From Phreatobacter sp. (GTDB taxonomy: Bacteria > Pseudomonadota > Alphaproteobacteria > Rhizobiales > Phreatobacteraceae): a stretch of 64,000 bases of DNA. A model generated the notes under the pieces. The model made no database searches, was not told where the DNA came from, and was given only the letters and a program-made list of their open reading frames with translations. Every line of letters begins with the position of its first letter. The stretch's first letter is position 1. Positions 7,612-17,273 of this stretch are shown here, piece by piece. A program made the translations under genes and the position numbers. The DNA lies in the NCBI RefSeq assembly GCF_030691135.1, contig NZ_JAUYFA010000005.1, positions 1-64,000 on the forward strand, in the 5' to 3' direction.

Positions 7612-9580
7612 GCGCGGCACCCATGGCGATCGGATCGATGCTCGTGAAGACCACGTCGCGCATCAGGTAGCCGGCGCGAAGCAGGGCATCCGACGCGCCC
7701 TCGAGGGCGGCCGCGAAATCCGTTACGAGGCTCACCAGATTGGGCTTCCCGCCGTCACGGGCCAGTTGCCGTCTCACGTCGCGGGCGAGGTCGTCGCAGG
7801 CCTGCTCGGCCGAGACGACCCGCCAACAGGCCGCGAGGAACGCGTCCTGGTCTTCGACCCGCGCGGTGTCGGAACCGGCGCTGGACAACGAGTCGGCAAT
7901 GGCGAGGCTGCGGACGTGGTCCTGCGCAGCCTCGAGCACTTTGCCGGCGAGGGCGCCGAGCCGCCCCGTCAGGTCATCCGACCAGTCGCCGGACTGGCTT
8001 TCGGCGATCACCGACAGCAGAAACGCCGCCTCCTCCAGATGATCGGCACAGTCGTCGCTGACCGAAGCGAGCTCGAAAAAGGGGCGCAGCCGCGCCGAGG
8101 CCGACGCCGCCTCGCGCAGGCCGACCACGATGTCGTCCGCCAGACGTTCCCATCGCTTGGCACGATCGGCGAGTTTGCGCGCCGCCCCCGGGTGCTTCTG
8201 GGTGCCGTGGGCCAGGGCGTCGCGCAGCCCTTCGGAGAGCGCATGGCAGAGGGCGGCATGCTCGGCCACCCGTGAGAAGGCGTCGCGGTGGTGAGACAGA
8301 TGGCGCATCAGCAGCAGGCGCACCTGGTCGGCGACCTGTTGCGGCCGGCGCCGCGCCAGGGCGGCTTCGTGGGCGAGGCCGAAACAATCCAGCAGGAAGA
8401 GCCGCGCCCACTCCTCGCCCAGTACATCGTCCAGCCTCTCGCCCATACGGAACTGCTGCCCGCCCGCCGCCTCCATCGCGGCGAAGACCAGCCGGTCCCC
8501 GCCCATGGCGAGCCAGCCCATGTGACCCAGCGGCCGCCGTGCCGCTTCGTTCAGCGTCGCCAACGCCACCCGCCGCCGGACCAGGCGTTCCAGCTGCTTG
8601 CGGGCGCGGTTCCAGTCGATGAGGAAGACGATGCGGGAGCCGAGATCGGCCAGTCGCCCCACGAGGGCCTCGCGGTCGACGCAGGCGATGCACGCGACCC
8701 CGACGACGTAGCTGGCCCCTTGATTGAGGCCTTCGCTCGTCCGCGCGCCGACGCCCGACCACTCGGCGCCCATGTCGGCGAGAAGTTGCTGGAAGAAGGT
8801 GAAGCGACGCCGGCGCAGGTCCGAATAGACAAGCGAGATGGTGGTGTCCGCAATCTCGATCACGAGGACATGGGCGTCGTTCGTGCCAATATCGTTCTGA
8901 ATCAGCAAGCGGTCGCCGTCCCGCGTCGCCGCGGTGTCGAGACCGGGATGGTCGAGCTTCAGGCCCTTCGTCCTGTCGAGCCCCGCCATGAAGGCGGCGA
9001 TCAGCGGCCGGTCGTCGGGCCCGATATCCCAGACATGGGCCCCCTCGACCGTCTCGGCGGCCTGCGCCGCGGCGAGGCGGTTGAGGGCCTTGTGCAGGTC
9101 CATCACGAGGATATGGAGCGTGTCCTCGCCATGGCGGTCGCCGCCGGCGAGATGCTCCACGTCCGCAGCCGTCAGGGTCTCTCCGCGCACGGTGGCGAGA
9201 CGCTCGCGCCAGCTCTCCATGCGCTTCAGCAGGGCCATGGCGCCGGGCGAGCCCTCGCCGGCCAGCGGACGCGCCATGACGGCGATGTCGGCGGCGAGAA
9301 GCTGGCTGATCCGCTCGAGGGACGGGATATGAATCCGGCTGTCGCCAGCCCAGCTCTTGTCCACCGCCTCGAGCAGCCAGGGCGCGTTCATGTGGGCCGC
9401 CGCGTATTCGGCCTCGAGGCCTATGCGAGGGCCTTCCGGGCGCAACGCCCGGGCCGCGGCGGCCTGCACGGCCGTTAGGGCGAATTTCAACCTGTCGTTG
9501 GCGGCGAGTGCCGATTTCAACAGGGCGGGACCGAGCAGCTTCGCCTTGCCTAGCGCCGCGACCGCATCCGCCTTTTCCAT
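7601..9580 (-). CDS. Large protein with PhoU/DUF47-like C-terminal half, partner of PPDK-like gene
   Basis: 659-residue, mostly helical soluble protein that I cannot name with confidence. Residues about 470-600 resemble PhoU-like DUF47 proteins: KRWERLADDIVVGLREA, followed by PFFELASVSDDCADHLEEA, the pattern of paired helices with acidic DD..D..EE clusters. The N-terminal two thirds contains the motifs LQNDIGTNDAHVLVI-like (NDIGTNDAH near residue 230) and FLIDWNRARKQLERL (near 320) with no family I recognise. The start at ATG 9580 is preferred over a frame open to 9769, where the sequence looks non-coding. Translational overlap with the PPDK-like gene implies that the two proteins act together. 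Confidence 0.6.
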   Translation of the reverse strand: MEKADAVAALGKAKLLGPALLKSALAANDRLKFALTAVQAAAARALRPEGPRIGLEAEYAAAHMNAPWLLEAVDKSWAGDSRIHIPSLERISQLLAADIAVMARPLAGEGSPGAMALLKRMESWRERLATVRGETLTAADVEHLAGGDRHGEDTLHILVMDLHKALNRLAAAQAAETVEGAHVWDIGPDDRPLIAAFMAGLDRTKGLKLDHPGLDTAATRDGDRLLIQNDIGTNDAHVLVIEIADTTISLVYSDLRRRRFTFFQQLLADMGAEWSGVGARTSEGLNQGASYVVGVACIACVDREALVGRLADLGSRIVFLIDWNRARKQLERLVRRRVALATLNEAARRPLGHMGWLAMGGDRLVFAAMEAAGGQQFRMGERLDDVLGEEWARLFLLDCFGLAHEAALARRRPQQVADQVRLLLMRHLSHHRDAFSRVAEHAALCHALSEGLRDALAHGTQKHPGAARKLADRAKRWERLADDIVVGLREAASASARLRPFFELASVSDDCADHLEEAAFLLSVIAESQSGDWSDDLTGRLGALAGKVLEAAQDHVRSLAIADSLSSAGSDTARVEDQDAFLAACWRVVSAEQACDDLARDVRRQLARDGGKPNLVSLVTDFAAALEGASDALLRAGYLMRDVVFTSIDPIAMGAAHER

Positions 9581-9883
9581 GGACCGAGCCCTCCAGCCGG
9601 GCGCCGTGACGGCACCCTCGCCAGCGGCGCTAGGCGGTCCGTGTGACAATCGGATGATGAACCGCCCGCTTCGGCGCTCCGGCCCGCCGGAACTCCGTTC
9701 TGCTTGATCTGGCTCAAATTCACCGACTTTGCCGCCGCCTTGGGGGGCTCCTCGCCGGCGTGGCGGCATAGATTGCCACTTAGCTCGTCTAAGCTGGTGA
9801 AGCAGCCTCGGGAGTATCCCATGGACCAGACGCAGCCCCCTTCGGCGCCGCTGTTTTAAATATACAGCGAAAGCGCTCTCCCC
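9581..9883. other. Intergenic region between PhoU-like gene and receiver remnant
   Basis: About 300 bases between divergent units. The right end (9850-9880) is AT-rich compared with its surroundings, with TTTAAATATACAG at about 9856-9868, and may carry the former promoter of the receiver gene. No supported gene is present. Confidence 0.4.
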
Positions 9884-10279
9884 ATGAACTCACCTATACC
9901 AATCTTGATCGTCGAGGATGAGACGATTTTGTTGATCGATCTCCAGACGGGCCTCGAAGATGGCGGCTATTCGGTTCTGACCGCGCAGACCGCCGAGGAG
10001 GCACTGTCCGTTCTCTCATCCGAACTGGAGAAAATCAGGGCGCTCGTCACAGACATCAATCTCGGTGCGTCCGGCGTCAGTGGGTGGGACATCGCGCAAC
10101 GGGCCCGCGCGGGAAAACCCGAACTGCCAGTCGTCAAATGACCGGAGCCAGCGCGGACGAATAGGCATCGCGCGGCGTCCCCCAGAGCATTCCGCTAGCG
10201 AAGCCACGCGATGGCGCAGATCACCGCCGCCTTATCGAAGCTTCTCAACAAGAGCCCCGACCCGCCCGCACAGACATGA
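9884..10279 (+). pseudogene. Decayed single-domain response regulator (receiver)
   Basis: The first 85 codons encode a good receiver: IPILIVEDETILLIDL with the acidic pair, and the phospho-acceptor Asp in ALVTDINLGASGVSGWD. The frame then stops at TGA 10139, just where the family continues with a PVVYMTG-like strand. The rest of the domain is still recognisable: a -1 frame from ATG 10138 gives MTGASADE, then a TAG at 10162 where a Trp codon is usual, then GVPQSIPLAKP. The original frame resumes at about 10208 with AMAQITAALSKLLN and ends at TGA 10277. Two frameshifts and one nonsense codon make this a pseudogene. Confidence 0.8.
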
Positions 10280-10283
10280 CGCG

Positions 10284-10567
10284 CCGCGGCAGGGCCGCGT
10301 CTCCGCCCTCGCGCTCCGCGCCGGTGCGCCGGAGGACCTGGCGCGCTGGGCAGCGGGTGCGGGAGCGATGCAGATCGTCACGCCAGGGCCGCTCCATGAC
10401 TGGCTGCGACGCGCGGTCCCTGCCCTCGCCGCGCGCGACATAACCGTCTGCGAGTGGCGGCGCGACTGGGACACGGAGATCTGGCCCACGCGACGGCGGG
10501 GTTCTTCAAGGTCAAGCAGAAGATCCCCGAAGCCCTGTCGGTGCTCGGTGTCGGCGGGCCCGCCTAG
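10284..10567 (+). pseudogene. Remnant resembling the C-terminus of a photolyase-like FAD protein
   Basis: Frame 0 from about 10284 reads as LARWAAGAGAMQIVTP, PLHDWLRRAVPALAARDITV and WRRDWDTEIWP. After a one-base shift near 10490 it continues as HATAGFFKVKQKIP and ends at TAG 10565. From memory, these phrases match the end of alphaproteobacterial deoxyribodipyrimidine-photolyase-like FAD proteins. About four residues seem missing after QIVTP, and there is no N-terminal part and no start. Its stop overlaps the stop of the acetyltransferase on the other strand. The identification is from memory of the family, not a search. Confidence 0.4.
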
Positions 10568-11121
10568 CGCGATAGCGGCAGCGGCGGCGGAGGTGTGGTC
10601 GTGCCGGGTCCGAGCGAGCGCTGCACCATGACGCTGTCTGCCCAGCGCCCATAACGATAGGCGACGCCGGGGAGATGGGCGACGCGGACGAAGCCGAAGG
10701 AATCGTGCAAGCCGAGCGAGGCGGCATTGTCGGCATCGACATAGCCGATCATCTGCCGGAAGCCGGCAGCGGCGCATGCATCGATCATGTCCTTCAGCAG
10801 CGCCCTCCCGACGCCCCGACCGAGGTGGTCGTGGTGGACGTAGATCGAGTGCTTGACGGTGTAGCGATAGGCCGGCCGCTTGCGGAACAGCACGACATAG
10901 GCATAGCCGACGACGCGGCCCTCGATGGTCGCGGCGAGATGCGGATAGCGCCGGGTGCGGAAGTTCTTGCGCCGCTCGCGGAGATCGTCGGGCTCCGGCG
11001 TTTCCGCGTCGTCGACGCCTTCCTCGACGCCGCGGCGGATGTGATGCCGGTATATCGCCAGCATGTCCTCGACGTCGGAGTCACGTGACGGTCTGACGGT
11101 GATCGGGAAGAGTTCGGCCAT
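10564..11121 (-). CDS. GNAT acetyltransferase, phosphinothricin-acetyltransferase-like
   Basis: 185-residue GNAT enzyme. Motif A, which binds acetyl-CoA, is visible as HHDHLGRGVGRALLKDMI (Q/RxxGxG/A type, about residues 98-115). It is preceded by the VGYAYVVLFRKRPAYRYTVKHSIYV strand region characteristic of PAT/YncA-type amine acetyltransferases, and followed by the NAASLGLHDSFGF block. The C-terminal tail is proline-rich (TTPPPPLPL). The ATG has GGGAGGG 6 bases upstream. It begins 12 bases past the stop of the amino-acid decarboxylase gene, so it is probably in the same transcript and might acetylate a related amine, but that is inference. Confidence 0.82.
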   Translation of the reverse strand: MAELFPITVRPSRDSDVEDMLAIYRHHIRRGVEEGVDDAETPEPDDLRERRKNFRTRRYPHLAATIEGRVVGYAYVVLFRKRPAYRYTVKHSIYVHHDHLGRGVGRALLKDMIDACAAAGFRQMIGYVDADNAASLGLHDSFGFVRVAHLPGVAYRYGRWADSVMVQRSLGPGTTTPPPPLPLSR

Positions 11122-11133
11122 GGTGATCCCTCC

Positions 11134-13491
11134 CTATTCCGACGCGACATAGGTGTGGAGGCGGATGCGCCCGGCTTCGTCGATCTCGCGATAGACGCCC
11201 TGGATCTCGACCTCGAAGCCCGGGAAGGTGTTGAAACAGGCCTCGAACATCTTGAGATAGTCGATCATCGGCTGCGCCTTTTCGGTCAGCCGCTCGCCCG
11301 GTACCACGGTCGCGATGCCCGGAGGATAGACCACGAAGGGCGTCGTCGCGACGCGTCCGGCGATCTGGTCAATCGGCAGGTAGTCGACATCGTTGCGCAC
11401 CAGACACCGCGCGGCATCGTGCGGCGACATCGCCATGTCGGGCAGGTGCTCGATCGAGAACTGCCGCGCCTGCAGGGCGCTCACGTCCGCCTCGCGGAAG
11501 AAGCGATGCATGTCGGCGCACAGGTCGCGCAGGCGCACGCCCGCATAGCGCTGCGGCCGGCGGCGGAAAAATTCCGGGATCGCCTCCTCGATGGTGACGT
11601 TGTCGTCGTGCAGCCTCTTGAAGGCGACGAGCCCGCTGACGAGCGTGCCGGCCTTGCTCGCCTCGACACCGGGGGTCAGCAGGAAGAGCAGCGAGTTGAG
11701 GTCGTTCTTTTCCGGCACGATGCGGTTCTCGCGCAGGAACTGGGCGACGATCGGCGCGGGAATCCCGTGATCGGCATAGGCGCCCGTGGCGCGGTCGAAG
11801 CCGGGAGTCAGGAGCGTCAGCTTGTTGGGATCAGTCATGGCGAAGCCGGGCGCCATGTCGGGAAAGCCGTGCCAACCGGCCCCCGGCGCCAGTTCCCAGA
11901 AGGACGGATCGGCAACGAGCTGATCGGTGCTGACCGATTCCCAGGCAACATCGTGGGACGCACCCGGGCGGGCCGCGTCCGGAATCGTCACCCGGTCCGG
12001 CACGAAGGGCTCGAAGAACCAGCGGCGCTCCGGGCGCTGTTCCTTTTCCTCGAACTCGCGCCTGACGGCCCGGATCTTCTTGCGCAGCTCGATGCCGAGC
12101 CGGATCGTGTCGTCCCAGAGGACCACGCCGGAGCGACCCTTCATCATCTGCGCGCCGACGTCGAGCGAGGCGAACAGCGGGTAGAAGGGCGAGGTCGAGG
12201 CGTGCTGCATGAAGCTCTCGTTGAAACGACGATGCTCGACGCGCCGCTTCTGGCCCTTGATGTGGCGATCCTTCATGTGGATCTGCGAGGCCTGCGAAAA
12301 ACTGGCGAGCTGCTTGTGGGTCGACTGGGTGGCGATGATACCCGGCGCATCCGGCCCGAGCTCGCCGAGGCCCATGGCGAAGCGGCCCGCATAGAGGGGG
12401 TGGAACTTCATGAAGCCCGCCCAGGCCTCGTCGAACAGGATGTAGTCGCAAAGGTGGCCGATGCGCTCAAGGATGATCTCGGCGTTGTGGATCGTGCCGT
12501 CATAGGTGCATTGCTCGATGACGGCGACGCGGAACGGCCGCGGCTTCTTCCACGCCTCGGGATCCTTGACCAGCGGATGGGTGCGGATGCGTTCGCGCAG
12601 CGCGTCCTCGTCGAAGGCGTCATGGCGCATCGGGCCGATCAGTCCCCAGGCATTGCGCACCGTCGGGATGTAGACGGGGAGGCCACCCGCCATCATCAGG
12701 GCGCCATGGTGGGCGGCCTTGTGGTTGTTGCGATCGAAGAGGACGAGGTCGCCGTCTGTCACCAGCGCCCCGAGGGCGATCTTGTTGGACGAAGAGGTGC
12801 CGTTCAGCACGAAATAGGTCTTCTCGGCGCCGAAGATCTTGGCCGCTTCCTTCTGCGCATGCAGGGCGGGGCCCTCATGGGTCAGGAGGTCGCCGAGATC
12901 GAGGACGGAATTGTCGAGATCGTCGCGAAACACCGCCTCGCCCAGATGCTCCATGAACACCCGGCCGATCGGGCTACGGCTGTAGAAGACGCCGCCGTTG
13001 TGACCCGGGCAGGTCCAGAGCTGGTTGCCCTCCTCGGCATAGTCGACGAGCTGGCCGAAGAAGGGCGTCTTCAGCGTCTCGGCATATTGCTTCAGCCGGC
13101 TGATCAGGTTCTTGGCGATGAAGGCCGGCGTCTCCTCGGACAGGAAGACGTATCCGTCGATGAAGTCCAGAACCTCCACCGGCAGGTCCTCGAAACGCTT
13201 GCGGCGGATCAGCAGGATGATCGGGAAGTCGAGGCCGCGCCTCCGCATGAGGTTGATCAGCGCGGAGGTGCGACCCTCCAGGCCCTTCTTGCCCCAGTCG
13301 ACCACCATGCAGCCGATGGCGGCGTCGGTCTGGACCGCGATTTCCGCATCTTCCAGCTTCGGCGCCCTGACCACCTCGAAACCGGACTTTTCGATCTGGT
13401 CGACGATCTGGTGGAAGCGCTGGCCCTCCAGATCCTCCTCGTCGAAGGCGGGCGTGGCGAAGAGGAAGTTGAAGCGCTTGAAATAGTCCAT
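11134..13491 (-). CDS. Orn/Lys/Arg decarboxylase (PLP, fold III-type family with receiver-like N-terminus)
   Basis: 785-residue amino-acid decarboxylase of the bacterial LdcI/AdiA/SpeF group. Residues 1-130 form the response-regulator-like wing domain (FDEEDLEGQRFHQIV and CMVVDWGKKGLEGRT). The PLP core includes FVLNGTSSSNK, the aspartate in ILFDEAWAGFMKFHPLY and the Schiff-base lysine in TQSTHKQLASFSQAS (about residue 388). The C-terminal domain follows. Length fits the family (about 710-790). Substrate choice between arginine, lysine and ornithine cannot be decided by eye. AGGA lies 5 bases before the ATG. It is followed by the GNAT gene in a probable two-gene operon. Confidence 0.9.
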   Translation of the reverse strand: MDYFKRFNFLFATPAFDEEDLEGQRFHQIVDQIEKSGFEVVRAPKLEDAEIAVQTDAAIGCMVVDWGKKGLEGRTSALINLMRRRGLDFPIILLIRRKRFEDLPVEVLDFIDGYVFLSEETPAFIAKNLISRLKQYAETLKTPFFGQLVDYAEEGNQLWTCPGHNGGVFYSRSPIGRVFMEHLGEAVFRDDLDNSVLDLGDLLTHEGPALHAQKEAAKIFGAEKTYFVLNGTSSSNKIALGALVTDGDLVLFDRNNHKAAHHGALMMAGGLPVYIPTVRNAWGLIGPMRHDAFDEDALRERIRTHPLVKDPEAWKKPRPFRVAVIEQCTYDGTIHNAEIILERIGHLCDYILFDEAWAGFMKFHPLYAGRFAMGLGELGPDAPGIIATQSTHKQLASFSQASQIHMKDRHIKGQKRRVEHRRFNESFMQHASTSPFYPLFASLDVGAQMMKGRSGVVLWDDTIRLGIELRKKIRAVRREFEEKEQRPERRWFFEPFVPDRVTIPDAARPGASHDVAWESVSTDQLVADPSFWELAPGAGWHGFPDMAPGFAMTDPNKLTLLTPGFDRATGAYADHGIPAPIVAQFLRENRIVPEKNDLNSLLFLLTPGVEASKAGTLVSGLVAFKRLHDDNVTIEEAIPEFFRRRPQRYAGVRLRDLCADMHRFFREADVSALQARQFSIEHLPDMAMSPHDAARCLVRNDVDYLPIDQIAGRVATTPFVVYPPGIATVVPGERLTEKAQPMIDYLKMFEACFNTFPGFEVEIQGVYREIDEAGRIRLHTYVASE

Positions 13492-13714
13492 CAGGGTCCT
13501 GCTCCGGTTCGGCCGATCTGTCGAAGCCTTTCATGACAACAGGGTGACGCAGACCGGCGACACGCGATACCACGGTCATGCGCCCTTGTCCGGGGACTGG
13601 AGTACGGGGGCTTCAAACGCGGGCGTTTTCGGCGCACCAGGCGGCTCGTCGCCCCGCCGAGCGCCGCGAGCGTCATGCTGAACCGCCGAAGCGGCCGCGG
13701 TCGCCCTCGCGATG

Positions 13715-15697
13715 TCAGGCCACTTTCGCGATGAACGAATCAACCGTGCCCTGCACGGCGCTGAGCGTCTGCCTGACCCGGTCGACATTGCCGACGACCG
13801 CCTTCGACGTTTGTCCCGATTCTCCGACGATCGCGCGCAGTTCTTCGGTGGCCGCGACGCTCCGGGCGGAACTCTCTGCCGCCAGAGTGACGCTGACGTT
13901 GATCTCCCCCGTGCCGGCGATCTGCTGTTCGATCGCGCCGGCCATCGACACGGTCCCGTCGCGGACCACTTCGATCACCCGACCGATCTCCGACATGGCG
14001 TTCACGGTCGCGGCGGTGGAGCCCTGGATGGTGTTGATCTGGTCGCGGATGATCTCGGTCGCGCGCGCGGTCTGCCCGGCGAGCGCCTTCACCTCGGCTG
14101 CGACGACGGCAAAGCCGCGGCCTGCCTCGCCGGCGCGGGCCGCCTCGATCGTGGCGTTGAGAGCGAGGAGATTGGTCTGCGAAGCCAGGCCCTCGATCAA
14201 CTCGACCGCGCCGCCGATGGCGCGCGCCGAGGCTTCGAGTTCGTTGACCTGGCGACCGGCCCTCTCGGCCTTCTCCGCGACATCGGAAACGATCGTGCGC
14301 GACTGGGTCACCTCGGCCGAGACGCGCCTGATCGCGTGCGACAGTTCTCCGGACGAGCGTGCCACCGACCGCACCTGATCGGCGGCGGAGCCGGCGCCCT
14401 CGAGCGCGGAAGCAGCCTGGCTGTTCGCCCGACGCGCGTCCTCGGCGAGGGTGGTCCCCATCACGCCGAACTCGCTCATGCATGTGTCGACTTCCGACAG
14501 CGCGGCAATGACACCGGTCCGAAAACGCTCGATCTCCCGTTCGAGGTCGCGCTGGCGCTCGGCCTTGCGCTCCGCATCGGCCGAGGCCTCGGCGACCGCC
14601 TGCTGGCGTTCGATCAGGACACTGCGGAATTGCTCCACCGACCGTGCGACGGCGCCGATCTCGTCGCGCCTCTCGGCGCCGTCGATCCGTGTGTCGGCCC
14701 GACCACTGGCGATCTCGGCCATGGCATGGCTGAGCCCGGCCACCGGACGTGTCAGAAGCCGGTTGATGCCGAAGGCCGAGCCGGCCAGGACGATGAGGAA
14801 GAGCAGAACGGCAGACAAGGTGACCTGCAGGTCGGAATTGACCCGCGTCACCAGCGCATCCGCCAGGGTGCGGAGGGTCGCGACATTCTCCGTGCTCATG
14901 GTGCCGAGGATCGTTTCGATCCGCTGTTCCGTATCCTGGAAACGTCGGTTCGCCGCACTGCTCCGCTCGATGGCCCCGTGCAACTGCATCACCAGCTGCG
15001 CCGTCCGGAAGCGTCCGCTTTCCGCTGCACGGGAGATCTGCCGGTGATTGGCGACATTCGCCTGGCGGAGAACCCGCGACGCGCCATCGAGGAGGGTGCT
15101 GAGCCGATTGATCGCCGCGCGTGCTGGTTCGACGTCTTCCAGCCGCAAGCTGAAGACCAGCCGGGCGAAGGCCTCGCTGATGGCGCCCTCGGCCGCCTCG
15201 ATCTGCTGCGCCAGGTCCTTGCCGGACCCATCCTCGATCCCCTGAAGCACCATGCGGATCGAACCGATCGTCGCGCCGAAGCCGACCAGCGTGCTGGGCG
15301 CGAGGAATTTCACGTCGTCGATGCGCGTGCGGGCGAGGATCGAATCGCGCAACGGCTCCTCGAGCGCGGCGATGGTCGTCTGGATTTCGCTCGCCTGCGC
15401 CGCCGACACATGGGTCCCCAAGGCCGCCATGGCGGGACGAACCGGCGCGAGGATGGACTGGACCACCGCGGGCAGGCGGCTCTCGTTGTCTTCCGAGGTG
15501 GCCCTGCCGATGATCAGAGCCTTGCGGACAGCGACGTCCAGGTTTTGCATGGGAGCGATGCGCCCGCCGGTTTCCAGGAGATGGCGCGAATCCCGCCCCA
15601 TCGACAACCCGGTCAGCACGAACCAGGCCGAGATGGCCAGCATGATGAGCGCCAGCGGCAAGCCGAAAAACGCCGCAAATTTGGTCCGCAGTGTCAC
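13715..15697 (-). CDS. Methyl-accepting chemotaxis protein
   Basis: 660-residue chemoreceptor. There is an N-terminal membrane helix (about residues 5-28), then a periplasmic helical region of about 270 residues with no recognisable Cache domain. A second membrane helix ([19 protein letters not shown], about 295-313) leads into a HAMP segment ([19 protein letters not shown]) and a cytoplasmic signalling hairpin whose tip contains [29 protein letters not shown] sequence. I prefer GTG 15697, with AGGGG 7 bases upstream, to ATG 15721. No CheW or CheA genes are adjacent, so it is an orphan receptor feeding a chemotaxis system elsewhere. Confidence 0.88.
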   Translation of the reverse strand: MTLRTKFAAFFGLPLALIMLAISAWFVLTGLSMGRDSRHLLETGGRIAPMQNLDVAVRKALIIGRATSEDNESRLPAVVQSILAPVRPAMAALGTHVSAAQASEIQTTIAALEEPLRDSILARTRIDDVKFLAPSTLVGFGATIGSIRMVLQGIEDGSGKDLAQQIEAAEGAISEAFARLVFSLRLEDVEPARAAINRLSTLLDGASRVLRQANVANHRQISRAAESGRFRTAQLVMQLHGAIERSSAANRRFQDTEQRIETILGTMSTENVATLRTLADALVTRVNSDLQVTLSAVLLFLIVLAGSAFGINRLLTRPVAGLSHAMAEIASGRADTRIDGAERRDEIGAVARSVEQFRSVLIERQQAVAEASADAERKAERQRDLEREIERFRTGVIAALSEVDTCMSEFGVMGTTLAEDARRANSQAASALEGAGSAADQVRSVARSSGELSHAIRRVSAEVTQSRTIVSDVAEKAERAGRQVNELEASARAIGGAVELIEGLASQTNLLALNATIEAARAGEAGRGFAVVAAEVKALAGQTARATEIIRDQINTIQGSTAATVNAMSEIGRVIEVVRDGTVSMAGAIEQQIAGTGEINVSVTLAAESSARSVAATEELRAIVGESGQTSKAVVGNVDRVRQTLSAVQGTVDSFIAKVA

Positions 15698-15907
15698 GTG
15701 GCCGCCCCTTGCATTCCCCAACGGAACCTAGGCCCGCCTGGTAAATGCCGTGCTAACGGCCGCGCATCGCGCGGCGGCCTCCCGGAGGTCGGAAAGCGGC
15801 GGCTGTTCCGGCCGCGGCACGGCGCCCCCACCGGCAGCCGGCGCCGCCAAACGGTACCGTGATCGACCCACTCCAACCTGTCACGGCAGGGGGAACGAAG
15901 CGCGACG

Positions 15908-15931
15908 CTTAGTCACCCACTGGTTACATAC
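15908..15931. promoter_or_regulatory. Operator-like 24-bp site A upstream of Bug gene
   Basis: The 24 bases match 19 of 24 with site B at 23685-23708, sharing the uninterrupted core CACTGGTTAC. The site lies 81 bases before the GTG start of the Bug receptor gene. Together the two sites bracket the catabolic island 16012-23619, and the TetR-family regulator at 18172 is the obvious candidate to bind them. Confidence 0.65.
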
Positions 15932-16011
15932 TTGATTGACGCTGGCTGAGCCTCTGGCTATCGTCCGTTGCAAGAGATGCGCTGGACGCATCCGGCATTG
16001 GGAGGAAGAAC

Positions 16012-16989
16012 GTGATCACCAAAAGGCTGGCGCTCGCCGCCCTTCTCGCAAGTGTCGCGGCGGCCCCGGCAGCCGCCCAGACCTATCCCTCGCGCCCCGT
16101 CATCATGGTGGTGCCCTTCGCCCCCGGCGGCCCGACCGATATCGTGGCGCGGCTCGTCGCGGAGCGCATGTCGCAGACGCTCGGCCAGCAGGTCGTGGTG
16201 GAAAACGTCGCAGGCGCCGCCGGCACGACCGGCGCCGCCCGCGTGGCCCGGGCCGACCCCGACGGCCACACCATCCTCATGGGGCCGATGAGCACCATGA
16301 GCTTCTCGCCGGCGCTCTATCCCAACCTCGCCTTCAATCCGCTGACCGATTTCGAACCCGTCGGCATCGCCGCCTCAGCCCCCATGATGCTGGTCGCGGC
16401 CAAGAAGCTGCCGGTGACGACGCTCGCCGAGTTTTCCGCCCACCTGAAGGCCAATGCGACCACCGTCAACAATGGCAATGCCGGGGTGGGGTCGACCTCG
16501 CATCTTGCCTGCACATTGCTCAACCAGCGCCTCGGCGTCACACCGACCCTCGTGCCCTATCGCGGCACAGGACCGGCTATCCAGGACCTCGTCGCTGGCA
16601 ATGTTGGCTATATCTGCGATCAGGTGACGAGCCTGATGAGCCAGGTCCAGGGCGGCACGATCACGCCGCTGGCCATGCTTGCGCCGACCCGATCGCCGGT
16701 CCTTCCCAACGTCCCGACAGCGACCGAGGCCGGCATGGCCGGTATCGACATGGTCGCCTGGAACGCTGTCTTCGCGCCGAAGGGAACGCCTGCTCCGGTG
16801 ATTGCGGCGCTCAACGCCGCCCTCCGCAAGGCCATCGATGACCCGACTGCCAAGGCGCGTTTCCTCCAGCTCGGGGCCGAGGCTCCCGCGGAGGCGCAGC
16901 GCACGCCCGAGGCCCTGCGTGCCGTCCATGCCGCCGATGTGAAGAAGTGGGGCGACGTCATCCGTGCGGCGGATATCCGCATCCAGTGA
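16012..16989 (+). CDS. Bug-family tripartite tricarboxylate transporter substrate-binding protein
   Basis: 325-residue periplasmic receptor of the TctC/Bug family. It has a Sec signal (residues 1-23, ending PAAAQ), YPSRPVIMVVPFAPGGPTDIVAR with the glycine-proline ligand loop, ENVAGAAGTTG near residue 65, and PYRGTGPAIQDLVAGNV near 185. The start is GTG with GGAGGAAG 6 bases upstream. It is clearly a paralogue of the receptor at 862-1824 but in a different operon. It is probably the first gene of the TetR-controlled island and likely recognises the carboxylate-bearing substrate. No membrane components are nearby. Confidence 0.9.
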   Translation: MITKRLALAALLASVAAAPAAAQTYPSRPVIMVVPFAPGGPTDIVARLVAERMSQTLGQQVVVENVAGAAGTTGAARVARADPDGHTILMGPMSTMSFSPALYPNLAFNPLTDFEPVGIAASAPMMLVAAKKLPVTTLAEFSAHLKANATTVNNGNAGVGSTSHLACTLLNQRLGVTPTLVPYRGTGPAIQDLVAGNVGYICDQVTSLMSQVQGGTITPLAMLAPTRSPVLPNVPTATEAGMAGIDMVAWNAVFAPKGTPAPVIAALNAALRKAIDDPTAKARFLQLGAEAPAEAQRTPEALRAVHAADVKKWGDVIRAADIRIQ

Positions 16990-17273
16990 GACGGGGCTAC
17001 ACCATCGCCCTGCATCAGCGGCGGGTGTCCTTCGGATCGCTTTCCCTCGCACCCCAGGAAGGGGGAGGATGGCGATCCGCCCGCGGCACCGCGTGCGACC
17101 AAAAGGGTGTCGCGCGCAGCAGGAGGCGGGATGCACACCACCTCCATCGTCATCATCAGGAGCGAGCGCCTAGCTAAAGTGCGAACGCGTTCGCGTTCCT
17201 AGAGGCTTTGGCGAGCCTCGACGGACGCACGGCCCTGATGCCGGGCATCCATGCCGCCGGAGTTCCGCCCCTC
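16990..17273. other. Intergenic stretch with a 14-bp palindrome
   Basis: 284 bases between the Bug gene and the isomerase-like gene. The only structured element I see is the palindrome at 17181-17194. An in-frame TTG at 17208 and an ATG at 17238 could extend the downstream gene into this stretch. Confidence 0.45.
17181..17194. promoter_or_regulatory. 14-bp perfect palindrome GCGAACGCGTTCGC
   Basis: A perfect two-fold sequence lying 80 bases upstream of the likely ATG at 17274. It could be a binding site for a regulator such as a LacI-type protein, or chance in GC-rich DNA. Confidence 0.35.

Noticed and set aside
11155..13536. A 793-codon open frame antisense to the decarboxylase
   Set aside because: It mirrors the decarboxylase gene, has a composition rich in Arg, Asp and His with no recognisable domain, and is the expected by-product of GC-rich codon use on the other strand.
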